From the NCBI GenBank assembly GCA_963731035.1, contig CAVSUY010000022.1, forward strand, positions 124,001 to 188,000: DNA of 64,000 bases, given 5' to 3'. This document shows, in pieces, positions 44,073 to 52,893 of this stretch; the first letter of the stretch is position 1; every line of letters starts with the position of its first letter. The notes under the pieces are model-generated. The model did no database searches. It saw only the letters and a program-made list of their open reading frames with translations, and was not told the origin of the DNA. This DNA comes from JAANXG01 sp963731035 (GTDB lineage: Bacteria > Pseudomonadota > Gammaproteobacteria > Arenicellales > JAANXG01). Position numbers and translations under genes: made by a program.

Positions 44073-45302
44073 ATGCAGGATCTCGCCGCAAAACACATCG
44101 TTCTCGGCGTCACCGGCGGCATCGCCGCCTACAAGTCGCCCGAGCTGGTACGCCGCCTGATGGAAGCGGGCGCCGAGGTGCGCGTGGTGATGACCGAGAA
44201 CGGCAAGCGATTCGTGGGGCCGCTCACGTTTCAGGCGGTCAGCGGCCACCCGGTCCACCACGAGTGGCTGGATGCCGGGAGTGAATCCGGAATGGGACAC
44301 ATCGATCTGGCCCGCTGGGCGGACCTGGTCCTGATCGCGCCGGCCACCGCGAACGTCATCGCCAGGATCGCCCACGGCCTGGCCGACGACCTCCTTTCCA
44401 CCGTGTGCATCACCACCGACGCGCCGCTGGCCATAGCACCGGCCATGAACCAGCAGATGTGGGCCTCCACCGCGGTCCAGGCCAACGTGCGGATCCTCGG
44501 CGATCGTGGGGTCTCGGTGCTGGGCCCCGGCGCAGGCGACCAGGCCTGCGGCGAGACCGGCCCGGGTCGCATGCTGGAGCCCGACGACCTGTTGCGCGGG
44601 GTCCGCGGCCTGTTCGGGGCGGGCGTGCTGGCGGGACAGAAAGTAGTGATCACCGCGGGACCCACCTGGGAAGCAATCGACCCTGTACGGGGCATTACCA
44701 ATCACAGTTCGGGCAAGATGGGCTACGCCATAGCGCAGGCGGCGGTCCGGGCAGGAGCACGGGTGACGCTCGTCTCCGGGCCCACCGGCCTCGCCACGCC
44801 CCGCGGGGTGGAAAAGGTCGCGGTGCTGTCAGCACAGGAGATGCACGACGGCGCACTTGCCGCCTGCGCGGATGCTTCGGTATTCATCGGCGTCGCGGCG
44901 GTGGCCGATTACCGGCCCGAGCATGTCGAGACCCAGAAAATCAAAAAGAGCCGGGACCGCATGCATATTGACCTGGTCAGGAACCCCGACATCCTCGCCG
45001 ACGTCGCGGCGTTGCCGGATCGGCCTTTCACGGTGGGCTTCGCCGCGGAAACCGAAAAAGTCGAGCAGCATGCCCGGGAGAAGCTGTTGAAGAAAGGCGT
45101 GGATCTGATCGCCGCCAACGACGTCAGCGGCGATACCGGCTTCGGCGGCGACGACAATCACATTCTGCTGGTCGACCGCTCCGGCGCCCGCGATCTGGGC
45201 CGGGCGTCGAAAACAGAGCTCGCCCGCCGGCTCATCGAACTCATCGGCGAACGCCTGAATGCAAGCGGTCCAGATCAAGATACTCGACGCGCGCATCGGT
45301 AG
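44073..45302 (+). CDS. coaBC: Phosphopantothenoylcysteine decarboxylase/phosphopantothenate-cysteine ligase
   Basis: 409 residues. The CoaC half (about 1-190) has the FMN-binding start 'IVLGVTGGIAAYKSPELVRR', the active-site His region 'GMGHIDLARWADLVLIAPAT' and 'APAMNQQMW'. The CoaB half starts 'VVITAGPTWEAIDPVRGITN' and has 'AAVADYRPEHVETQKIKKS' (Lys site). Together they make 4'-phosphopantetheine for CoA and ACPs. The end overlaps dut by 44 nt, so the two are co-translated. Divergent from radC. Confidence 0.97.
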   Translation: MQDLAAKHIVLGVTGGIAAYKSPELVRRLMEAGAEVRVVMTENGKRFVGPLTFQAVSGHPVHHEWLDAGSESGMGHIDLARWADLVLIAPATANVIARIAHGLADDLLSTVCITTDAPLAIAPAMNQQMWASTAVQANVRILGDRGVSVLGPGAGDQACGETGPGRMLEPDDLLRGVRGLFGAGVLAGQKVVITAGPTWEAIDPVRGITNHSSGKMGYAIAQAAVRAGARVTLVSGPTGLATPRGVEKVAVLSAQEMHDGALAACADASVFIGVAAVADYRPEHVETQKIKKSRDRMHIDLVRNPDILADVAALPDRPFTVGFAAETEKVEQHAREKLLKKGVDLIAANDVSGDTGFGGDDNHILLVDRSGARDLGRASKTELARRLIELIGERLNASGPDQDTRRAHR

Positions 45303-45714
45303 CGAATACCCGCTCCCCGAGTACGCTACCGCAGGCTCGGCGGGGGTCGACCTGCGCGCCTGTCTTCCACAGACGTTGACCATCGCCCCCGGCGCAACCC
45401 AACTCGTTCCGTCGGGTATCGCCGTGCACATGGCGGATCCGGAGCTCGCCGCCGTGGTGCTGCCCCGCTCGGGCCTGGGTCACAAGAAGGGTATCGTCCT
45501 GGGCAACCTGGTGGGCCTCATCGACTCCGACTACCAGGGCCAGGTCATGATCTCGGTGTGGAACCGCGGCAGCGAAACGGTGACCATCGAGCCCGGGGAC
45601 CGCGTCGCCCAAATGGTGTTCGTGCCCGTCAAGCGCGCGCGCTTCGAGATCGTGGAGGAGTTCGAGACCAGCGCCCGGGGCGGCGGGGGCTTCGGGCATA
45701 CGGGGACCAGTTGA
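45259..45714 (+). CDS. dut: dUTP pyrophosphatase (dUTPase)
   Basis: 151 residues, the normal trimeric dUTPase. The five motifs are seen: 'AGSAGVDLRA', 'LPRSGLGHKKGIVLGN', 'GLIDSDYQGQVMI', 'GDRVAQMVFVP', and the Gly-rich C-terminal arm 'RGGGGFGHTG' that closes over the site. It hydrolyses dUTP to dUMP and keeps uracil out of DNA. The start codon lies inside the end of coaBC. Convergent with the next gene. Confidence 0.97.
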   Translation: MQAVQIKILDARIGSEYPLPEYATAGSAGVDLRACLPQTLTIAPGATQLVPSGIAVHMADPELAAVVLPRSGLGHKKGIVLGNLVGLIDSDYQGQVMISVWNRGSETVTIEPGDRVAQMVFVPVKRARFEIVEEFETSARGGGGFGHTGTS

Positions 45715-45796
45715 GATAAGGAATCTTGAGGTAAGGAATGACGGCTGGCGGCAATTGCTCCCGGCAATTTGCCGCACTTCCTCCATCCGTGGAGCT

Positions 45797-47068
45797 TTAT
45801 CCGCGATCCATCACTGGCAAAGGCAAACCCGGCCACCACAAGGCCAGCGCGACACCCAGCAGCAAGGTCGCCCCGAATACCCACGCCACCATGACCAGGA
45901 CCTCGCGTCGGGCCAACAGGGCGGTGACCCCGAGCTTGAATACAAGGTTGGCGAGAGACGCTATCAGCACCACCCGCCAGGCATTTTCCGCCGTCATGCG
46001 TCCGCTCTGGAACAGATCCGCTACCGACAGGGTCAGGGCGTCAACGTCCGTCAGACCCGAGATCAACGCCACCCCATACACCGCACGGACGCCGAAATGC
46101 GCTTTGACGGCGGCGACCGCGAAGATCACCGTAGCGAACAAAGCACCGAAGTAGAGCGCTGTCTTGACGTCAGCAGGGTTGCGGTGCTCCAACCCGGCGG
46201 CGCCAACGGATGCGTTCCTGCGCACCAGATAGACGCCGCAGGCGGCCATGAACACTCCCAGGACCAGGAACGGCGGCGCGGCGCGACTCAGCAGGCCGGG
46301 CCCGATCACGCCGATCTCGATCAGAATGCGAAGGTTGACCACCGCCGAGGCTACAACGATCACCACCGCAATGCTGCGCGGGGAGATCCGCGAACTCGCG
46401 CTCTGTCGGGCGTGGCTCACCGTCGTCGCGGTGCTGGAGATCATGCCTCCCAGCAGTCCCCCGATCAGAGAGCCTTTGCGGTCGCTCATGGAGCGGTGTA
46501 TCACGTAGGAAACCAGGTTGATGCCCACGATGAGCGTGACCATCAGCCAGATCTTGAAGGGATTGAGCACTGCGTAGGGTCCGTAGGCGCGATCCGGCAA
46601 CACCGGCAGCAGCACCAAAGCGATCAGCACGAACTGGATGATGGCGCGGAACTCGTCGGTGCCGATGCGCCGGGCGAAGGCATGGAGCGGGTCCTTCCAG
46701 TGCAGCAGCACCGCGGTCGCTCCTGTGAGCACGATTGCGGAGTGAGTGCGGCCGTCCACCACCATGGCGCCTACCATGAACATGACCAGAGCCGCCATTT
46801 CCGTGGTGATCCCCTGGTCCTTTGCCTCGCGGTCGTGGAACGTCAACCAGTTCCCCAGCCACAGGACCGCGGCGACGGCCAGCAGCCCGGCCGACAACAG
46901 CCATCCGCCGTGGCGCGAAGCCTCGTAGGAACAGAGGCTGCCCAGCAGAGTGATCAGCGTGAAGGTGCGTATTCCCGCGGGGCGCTCGCTTCGCCATTCG
47001 CGCTGCAACCCTACCAGCAGCCCCAGGCCCGCCGCGACGGCCAGGTGTTCGAGGAGTTCTTGGTCCAT
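45797..47068 (-). CDS. MgtC/DUF4010 family membrane protein
   Basis: 423 residues, about eleven to twelve membrane helices. The N-terminal part ('LAVAAGLGLLVGLQREWRSE', 'AGIRTFTLITLLGSL') is the MgtC-like domain. The C-terminal DUF4010 part has 'GGLLGGMISSTATTVSHARQ' and 'ISGLTDVDALTLSVADL'. The motif 'SxTATT' and the paired half-domains are typical. It is thought to be a membrane transporter or regulator, but the substrate is unknown. The ATG at 'MDQELLEHLAVAAG' is used; the longer frame would cover the gltA upstream region. Confidence 0.83.
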   Translation of the reverse strand: MDQELLEHLAVAAGLGLLVGLQREWRSERPAGIRTFTLITLLGSLCSYEASRHGGWLLSAGLLAVAAVLWLGNWLTFHDREAKDQGITTEMAALVMFMVGAMVVDGRTHSAIVLTGATAVLLHWKDPLHAFARRIGTDEFRAIIQFVLIALVLLPVLPDRAYGPYAVLNPFKIWLMVTLIVGINLVSYVIHRSMSDRKGSLIGGLLGGMISSTATTVSHARQSASSRISPRSIAVVIVVASAVVNLRILIEIGVIGPGLLSRAAPPFLVLGVFMAACGVYLVRRNASVGAAGLEHRNPADVKTALYFGALFATVIFAVAAVKAHFGVRAVYGVALISGLTDVDALTLSVADLFQSGRMTAENAWRVVLIASLANLVFKLGVTALLARREVLVMVAWVFGATLLLGVALALWWPGLPLPVMDRG

Positions 47069-47140
47069 GGACTGCGATATTACAGGGACTGCGATCCGGA
47101 TCCATATTGCAGGCGCCGGACAAACGACGTCCGGCCTTTC

Positions 47141-47149
47141 TGATATAAT
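47141..47149 (+). promoter_or_regulatory. Extended -10 promoter of gltA
   Basis: TGATATAAT is a perfect extended -10 (TGnTATAAT). It would start transcription about 120 nt before the gltA ATG; the -35 region (CAAACG) is poor. Confidence 0.5.
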
Positions 47150-47277
47150 CCGGCGCAATTTCCCATCATCGCGTATCACCGTATACGCCACCCGCGCACC
47201 ATAGGCACACTGGGCAACGGCGTCCCGCGCCGAGCAAGCAAACCATAACCAGCCAGTGCAGCTTACGAGGAATTTGC

Positions 47278-48567
47278 ATGTCCGACACGCTGACCGTCAC
47301 CGACAATCGTACCGGCACGAAGTATGAGATCGAGATCCAGGACAACACCGTCCGGGCGAGCGAGTTCCGCAAGATCAAGGTTGACAATGAAGACTTCGGC
47401 CTGATGACCTATGATCCGGGTTATGCCAACACGGCGGCATGCCGCAGCGCCATCACCGAGCTCGACGGCGAGGCCGGGATCCTGCGCTACCGCGGCTATC
47501 CCATCGAGCAGTTGGCGGAGCGCAGCACCTTCCTGGAGGTCGCGTATCTGCTCGTCCACGGCGATCTGCCCACCAAGTCGCAGCTGAAAAGCTGGATCAA
47601 CAACATCACCGTGCATACGATGCTGCATGAAAAGACCAAGAAATTCATGGAGGGTTTTCACTACGATGCCCATCCCATGGGCATGCTGGTCAGCACCGTC
47701 GGCGCCCTGTCGACCTTCTACCCGGATTCGAGGAACGTCGGAGACAGAAACAACCGGATACTCCAGGTCTACCGGTTGATCGCCAAGATGCCGACCATCG
47801 CCTCCTACGCCTACCGCCACGCCAAGGGACTGCCCTACGTGTATCCGGACAACGCGTTGAGCTATACAGGCAATTTCCTGAACATGATGTACCGGATGGC
47901 GGAGGCCCGCTACAAGCCCGACCCGGTGCTGGAGCAGGCCCTGGACGTGTTGTTCATCCTGCACGCCGACCACGAACAGAACTGCAGTACCAGCGTGATG
48001 CGCAATATCGGCAGCTCTCGCGCCGACCCCTACGTCGCCTGCGCCGGGGCCGCGGCAGCCTTGTATGGTCCCCTGCACGGCGGCGCCAACGAGGCCGTGC
48101 TCGCCATGTTGAACGAGATCGGCTCGGTCGACAAAGTCCCCGACTATATAAAGAGAGTCAAGGACGGCGAGGTCCGTTTGATGGGCTTCGGCCACCGGGT
48201 CTACAAGAGCTACGACCCCAGGGCCAAGATCATCAAGGAGACCGCCCACCAAGTGTTCGAGGCAACGGGGCGCAATCCGCTGATCGACGTGGCTCTCGAA
48301 CTGGAGCGCATCGCGCTCGAGGACGACTACTTCGTGGAGCGCAAGCTGTATCCCAATGTGGATTTCTACTCGGGCCTCATCTACGAGGCCATGGAGTTCC
48401 CCACCAGCGTCTTCACCGTGCTGTTCGCCATACCCCGGACCGCGGGCTGGGTGGCGCAGTGGTTGGAATCCATGGAAGACCCGGAGCTGCGTATCGCCCG
48501 TCCCCGGCAGATGTACGCGGGGCCTCCGAAACGCGACTTCATCCCTTTGGAGGAGCGGACATCCTGA
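47278..48567 (+). CDS. gltA: Citrate synthase (type II)
   Basis: 429 residues, matching the hexameric type II enzyme of Gram-negative bacteria. The catalytic residues are visible in 'ADHEQNCSTSVMR', 'GPLHGGANEAVLAM' (His), 'MGFGHRVYKSYDPRA' (His) and 'NVDFYSGLIYEAM' (Asp). It condenses acetyl-CoA and oxaloacetate. GAGGAA precedes the ATG. It leads the TCA block with sucA-sucB-lpd, but the sdhCDAB genes usually found between are absent here. Confidence 0.97.
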   Translation: MSDTLTVTDNRTGTKYEIEIQDNTVRASEFRKIKVDNEDFGLMTYDPGYANTAACRSAITELDGEAGILRYRGYPIEQLAERSTFLEVAYLLVHGDLPTKSQLKSWINNITVHTMLHEKTKKFMEGFHYDAHPMGMLVSTVGALSTFYPDSRNVGDRNNRILQVYRLIAKMPTIASYAYRHAKGLPYVYPDNALSYTGNFLNMMYRMAEARYKPDPVLEQALDVLFILHADHEQNCSTSVMRNIGSSRADPYVACAGAAAALYGPLHGGANEAVLAMLNEIGSVDKVPDYIKRVKDGEVRLMGFGHRVYKSYDPRAKIIKETAHQVFEATGRNPLIDVALELERIALEDDYFVERKLYPNVDFYSGLIYEAMEFPTSVFTVLFAIPRTAGWVAQWLESMEDPELRIARPRQMYAGPPKRDFIPLEERTS

Positions 48568-48622
48568 GTCATCGCACACCCCGCCGGAGCCGTTCCGCAT
48601 GACGAAATGCCAACCCGTTGTT

Positions 48623-48628
48623 TATAAT
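48623..48628 (+). promoter_or_regulatory. -10 element upstream of sucA
   Basis: A perfect TATAAT in the spacer after gltA, with a weak -35 (ATGACG, about 17-18 nt upstream). A start near 48,635 would exclude the ATG at 48618 and supports 48687 as the sucA start. Confidence 0.45.
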
Positions 48629-48686
48629 GGCGGGTGGCGGAACCATGGGGTTTCGACCTCGACCTGAACCCAAATATCGATATCCA

Positions 48687-51506
48687 ATGATCGGCCCTCC
48701 AAAATTCATATCGGAGTCCGTCATCGACTCCCCCTTGAGCGGAGGGAATGCCGCTTATCTCGACCGGCTCTACCGGGCCTACGAGGAAGATCCGGGATCC
48801 GTGGACGAGCAGTGGCGGGAGTATTTCGCCGACCTCGAGCAGCGCCCCGGACCCGTCGCGCGTTCCGACGCCCCGGCCGGCGAAGCCGCCTATACCGAGA
48901 AGGAAGCGAGCAAGCAGTCCTCCATTCTGCGGCTGATCAACGCCTACCGCATGCGCGGCCACCAGGAAGCCAAGATCGACCCGCTGGCAATGCTCACCCA
49001 GCCCTCGATCCCCGATCTGGACCCGGATTTCCACGGTCTGGCCCAGGAGGACATGAACCAGGAGTTCGACAGCAGCTCGCTGTCGGCTCCCCGGCGCATG
49101 ACGTTGCGGGACATCCTGAATCTGCTGCGCGAGACCTACTGCCGCAGCATCGGCTCGGAGTACATGCACATCACCAACATCGAGGAACGATGGTGGTTGC
49201 AGAGCCGGCTGGAGCCGAATCACGGGCGCCCCGCTTTTCCTGCGGAGAAGAGGAAGGAGATCCTGTGGTACGTCACCGCCGCCGAGGGAATAGAGAGGTA
49301 CCTGCACAAGAAGTACGTGGGCCAGAAGCGCTTTTCCCTGGAAGGCGGCGAGAGCCTGATTCCCCTGCTCCATGAACTCAACCACCGGGCCGGCGCCAAC
49401 GATTTCAAGGAAATCGTCATCGGCATGGCCCACCGGGGCCGCCTGAACGTGCTGGTGAATATTCTGGGCAAGTCGCCGGGTGACCTGTTCTCGGAGTTCG
49501 AAGGCAAGCACGAAACGGAGGGCTCGGGAGACGTCAAGTACCACCAGGGATTTTCTTCCGATATCAAGACACCGGGCGGACCGGTTCACCTGGCACTGGC
49601 TTTCAATCCGTCGCATCTCGAGATCGTGTCGCCGGTGGTCGAAGGCTCCGTCAAGGCCCGGCAACTGCGGCGCGGTGACCGGCACGGCGAGACCGTGCTG
49701 CCCATTGCGATCCACGGCGACGCCTCCGTTGCCGGCCAGGGCGTGGTCATGGAAACCATCAACCTGTCCAAGACCCGGGGATACGGCACCGGCGGCACCG
49801 TGCACATCGTCATCAACAACCAGATCGGGTTCACGACCAGCAATCCGCTGGATGCCCGTTCGACAGCTTACTGTACCGAGGTCGCCAAGATGGTCCAGGC
49901 CCCGGTATTCCACGTGAACGGTGACGACCCCGAGGCGGTGGTATTCATCGCCCAGCTTGCGCTGGACTACCGCGTCAAGTTCAACAAGGACGTGGTCATC
50001 GACCTGGTGTGCTACCGCCGTCAGGGCCACAACGAAGCCGACGAGCCGCGCGTGACCCAGCCGCTGATGTACCAGAAAATCAGCCAGCTCAAGACCACCC
50101 GCGAGCTGTACGCCGAGTCGCTGGTGGCGGAAGGCGTGATCGAGGAAAACGAGTCCGAGGCGATGGTGGACGAATACCGGGATTCGCTGGACAACGCGGA
50201 GGTGGTGGCCGAGGATCTCGTGGACAACGGTGGTGACAAGTATCTGGTGGACTGGACACCCTTCCTGGGCGGCTCCTGGAACGAGGAGGTCGACACGTCC
50301 GTCTCGGAGGAACGTCTGCGGGATCTGGGCGAACGCCTGATCACGTTGCCCTCGAGCTTCGAGACTCACCCCCGGGTCACCAAGATCCTGGAAGATCGGC
50401 GCAAGATGAAGGACGGAGAACTGCCCCTGGACTGGGGAATGGCGGAGAACCTCGCCTACGCCTCGCTGGTGGAGGACGGCCATTCCGTGCGACTGTCCGG
50501 GCAGGACTCGGCGCGCGGCACCTTCTTCCATCGCCACGCCGCCATTCACGACCAGAAGACTGGTGAGACCTACATTCCCCTGCGCAACCTGTTCAAAGGG
50601 CAGCCCCGCTTCCTGGTGATCAACTCGCTGCTGTCGGAAGAGGCGGTGCTGGCCTTCGAGTACGGCTACGCGACCGCGGAGCCGCGCACCCTGGTAATCT
50701 GGGAGGCTCAGTTCGGCGACTTCGCCAACGGCGCCCAGGTGGTCATCGATCAATTCATCTCCAGCGGGGCCGCGAAGTGGGGACGACTGTGCGGCCTGAC
50801 GCTGTACCTGCCCCACGGCTACGAAGGCCAGGGCCCCGAGCACTCCTCGGCCCGGCTCGAGCGCTACCTCCAGTTGTGCGCCGAGTACAACCAGCAGGTA
50901 TGCGTGCCGACCACTCCCGCGCAGTTCTTTCACATGATCCGCAGACAGGCGCTGCGGCGCTTCCGGCGGCCGCTGATCGTAATGACTCCCAAGAGCCTGC
51001 TGCGGCACAAACTGTCGACCTCCACGCTGGACGCGCTGGTGAACGGGCGGTTCGAGACCTTGATTCCGGAGATCGATCCGCACGACGAGGACAAGGTGAG
51101 CCGCATCGTGGCCTGCAGTGGCAAGGTGTACTTCGATCTGCTCGAGGCGCGCCGCAGGGAAGAGAAGTCGGATACCGCCATCGTACGGGTGGAGCAGCTT
51201 TACCCGTTTCCACGCGAGAAGCTGGCCGAGCAGTTGGAGAAATACCCCAACGCGAAGCACATGGTGTGGTGCCAGGAAGAGCCCCGCAACCAGGGTGCGT
51301 GGTATCAGATCAACCACCATCTGCGGGCCTGCGTGCGCGACGGCCAGACCCTTTCCTACGCCGGGCGTGCTGCTTCATCCTCGCCCGCCGCGGGAAGTCT
51401 CAGCATGCACAACCAACAGCAGAAAGACCTCGTGGCCGCCGCCCTCGCTCTGCCCGAGAACGGCGAACAGACACCAAAGAAGACCGCAAACAAGAAAAGG
51501 AAATAG
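48687..51506 (+). CDS. sucA: 2-oxoglutarate dehydrogenase E1 component
   Basis: 939 residues, typical SucA. The N-terminal E2-binding segment ('LSGGNAAYLDRLYRAYEEDP') precedes 'YRMRGHQEAKIDPL', the thiamine diphosphate region 'IAIHGDASVAGQGVVMETIN' and 'IVINNQIGFTTS' (about 340-385), and the C-terminal transketolase-like domain with 'GYEGQGPEHSSARLERYLQL'. It decarboxylates 2-oxoglutarate as part of the OGDH complex with SucB and Lpd encoded next. I chose the ATG 'MIGPPKFISESV'; more upstream Met codons exist, but a promoter -10 lies within that stretch. Confidence 0.96.
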   Translation: MIGPPKFISESVIDSPLSGGNAAYLDRLYRAYEEDPGSVDEQWREYFADLEQRPGPVARSDAPAGEAAYTEKEASKQSSILRLINAYRMRGHQEAKIDPLAMLTQPSIPDLDPDFHGLAQEDMNQEFDSSSLSAPRRMTLRDILNLLRETYCRSIGSEYMHITNIEERWWLQSRLEPNHGRPAFPAEKRKEILWYVTAAEGIERYLHKKYVGQKRFSLEGGESLIPLLHELNHRAGANDFKEIVIGMAHRGRLNVLVNILGKSPGDLFSEFEGKHETEGSGDVKYHQGFSSDIKTPGGPVHLALAFNPSHLEIVSPVVEGSVKARQLRRGDRHGETVLPIAIHGDASVAGQGVVMETINLSKTRGYGTGGTVHIVINNQIGFTTSNPLDARSTAYCTEVAKMVQAPVFHVNGDDPEAVVFIAQLALDYRVKFNKDVVIDLVCYRRQGHNEADEPRVTQPLMYQKISQLKTTRELYAESLVAEGVIEENESEAMVDEYRDSLDNAEVVAEDLVDNGGDKYLVDWTPFLGGSWNEEVDTSVSEERLRDLGERLITLPSSFETHPRVTKILEDRRKMKDGELPLDWGMAENLAYASLVEDGHSVRLSGQDSARGTFFHRHAAIHDQKTGETYIPLRNLFKGQPRFLVINSLLSEEAVLAFEYGYATAEPRTLVIWEAQFGDFANGAQVVIDQFISSGAAKWGRLCGLTLYLPHGYEGQGPEHSSARLERYLQLCAEYNQQVCVPTTPAQFFHMIRRQALRRFRRPLIVMTPKSLLRHKLSTSTLDALVNGRFETLIPEIDPHDEDKVSRIVACSGKVYFDLLEARRREEKSDTAIVRVEQLYPFPREKLAEQLEKYPNAKHMVWCQEEPRNQGAWYQINHHLRACVRDGQTLSYAGRAASSSPAAGSLSMHNQQQKDLVAAALALPENGEQTPKKTANKKRK

Positions 51507-51509
51507 TCG

Positions 51510-52787
51510 ATGACCATCGAAGTCAAAGTTCCCCAGCTTCCGGAGTCGGTCGCCGAGGCCACCGTCGTGAACTGGCATAAGGCCGCCGGCGACGCCGTCA
51601 AGCGCGACGAGAACCTGGTTGACCTGGAGACTGAGAAGGTCGTCCTGGAAGTGCCTGCCCCGAAGGACGGCGTGCTGACCGAGATCAGAAAGAACGACGG
51701 CGATACCGTCGAGGCGGACGACGTGCTGGCCGTCATCGACCCCGATGCATCCGCAGCACAAGCCAAGAGCGGCACGCAACCGCAAGAGAAGGGCGCGACC
51801 CAGGCACAGGAGCGGGAGGCACCGAAGTCGCAGGAAAGGGCCGCGAAGACCTCCGGCGGTACCCCGCCCCAGACGAGTCCGGCCGTGCGCAAGCTGCTGG
51901 AGGAACACGATCTGGACGCCTCGGACATGCAAGGGACCGGCAAAAACGGGCGAGTCGTGAAAGAAGACGTACTGAGTTACCTGGAACAACAGAAGCAGCC
52001 CGAGTCGGCGGCGGGGGACTCCGGGAAGGCCGGAGAAGCGCCGAAGACACCGCCTCCTCCATCCCTCGCGGCCGGGGCCTCGGGCGAGCGATCCGAGCGG
52101 CGCGAGCCGATGTCGCGGCTGCGGGCCACGGTGGCGAGCCGCCTCAAGGATGCCCAGAACACGGCCGCCATGCTCACGACCTTCAACGACGTGAACCTGC
52201 AGGCGGTGATGGAACTGCGCGCCCGATACAAGGAGAAGTTCGAGGAAAAGCACGGGGTGCGCCTGGGGATGATGTCGTTTTTCGCCAAAGCCAGTGTCGA
52301 GGGCTTGAAACGATTCCCGGCGGTGAATGCCTACATCGAAGGCGGTGATATCGTCTACCACGACTACCAGGACATCGGCATTGCCGTCGCCTCGCCGCGC
52401 GGCCTGGTGGTGCCAGTGGTACGCGACACGGACCAGAAAAGTCTGGCCGAGATCGAGCTGGAGATTGCCGAGTTGGGCAAGAAGGCCCGTGACGGCAAGA
52501 TCACCATGGAGGAGCTTACCGGCGGCACGTTCACCATCACCAACGGCGGCGTGTTCGGGTCGATGCTCTCCACGCCGATTCTGAATCCACCCCAAAGCGC
52601 GATACTCGGCATGCACCGGATTGAGAAGCGTCCCGTCGCCGAGAACGACCAGGTGGTGATCAGGCCGATGATGTATCTGGCCCTGACCTACGACCACCGC
52701 ATCGTCGACGGCTCCGAGGCCGTGCGTTTCCTGGTAACGATCAAGGAAATGCTCGAGGATCCGGCGCGTTTGTTGCTGCAGATCTGA
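51510..52787 (+). CDS. sucB: Dihydrolipoamide succinyltransferase (E2 of OGDH)
   Basis: 425 residues. One lipoyl domain (about 1-78, lipoylated Lys in 'VDLETEKVVLEVPAP'), an Ala/Gln/Lys-rich linker, a peripheral subunit-binding domain ('TSPAVRKLLEEHDLDASDMQ', about 120-155), and the catalytic core with 'LTYDHRIVDGSEAVRFLV' (His and Asp) at the end. It transfers the succinyl group to CoA. It starts 3 bp after the sucA stop, so the two are translationally linked. Confidence 0.97.
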   Translation: MTIEVKVPQLPESVAEATVVNWHKAAGDAVKRDENLVDLETEKVVLEVPAPKDGVLTEIRKNDGDTVEADDVLAVIDPDASAAQAKSGTQPQEKGATQAQEREAPKSQERAAKTSGGTPPQTSPAVRKLLEEHDLDASDMQGTGKNGRVVKEDVLSYLEQQKQPESAAGDSGKAGEAPKTPPPPSLAAGASGERSERREPMSRLRATVASRLKDAQNTAAMLTTFNDVNLQAVMELRARYKEKFEEKHGVRLGMMSFFAKASVEGLKRFPAVNAYIEGGDIVYHDYQDIGIAVASPRGLVVPVVRDTDQKSLAEIELEIAELGKKARDGKITMEELTGGTFTITNGGVFGSMLSTPILNPPQSAILGMHRIEKRPVAENDQVVIRPMMYLALTYDHRIVDGSEAVRFLVTIKEMLEDPARLLLQI

Positions 52788-52893
52788 CCACGCGGGCCGG
52801 CAGCAAAGCCGACCCGCCACATGGCGGGCTTAAGCCCGACCTACAACCGACGTCGGCACGACTGCCGATCCACAGCACAAAAGGCGAAAATCA

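Noticed and set aside
48381..51320. Very long open frame antisense to sucA.
   Set aside because: It mirrors sucA codons in a GC-rich genome, has no family similarity and no ribosome-binding site. Similar antisense frames occur over lon, tig, the EF-G gene and lpdA.
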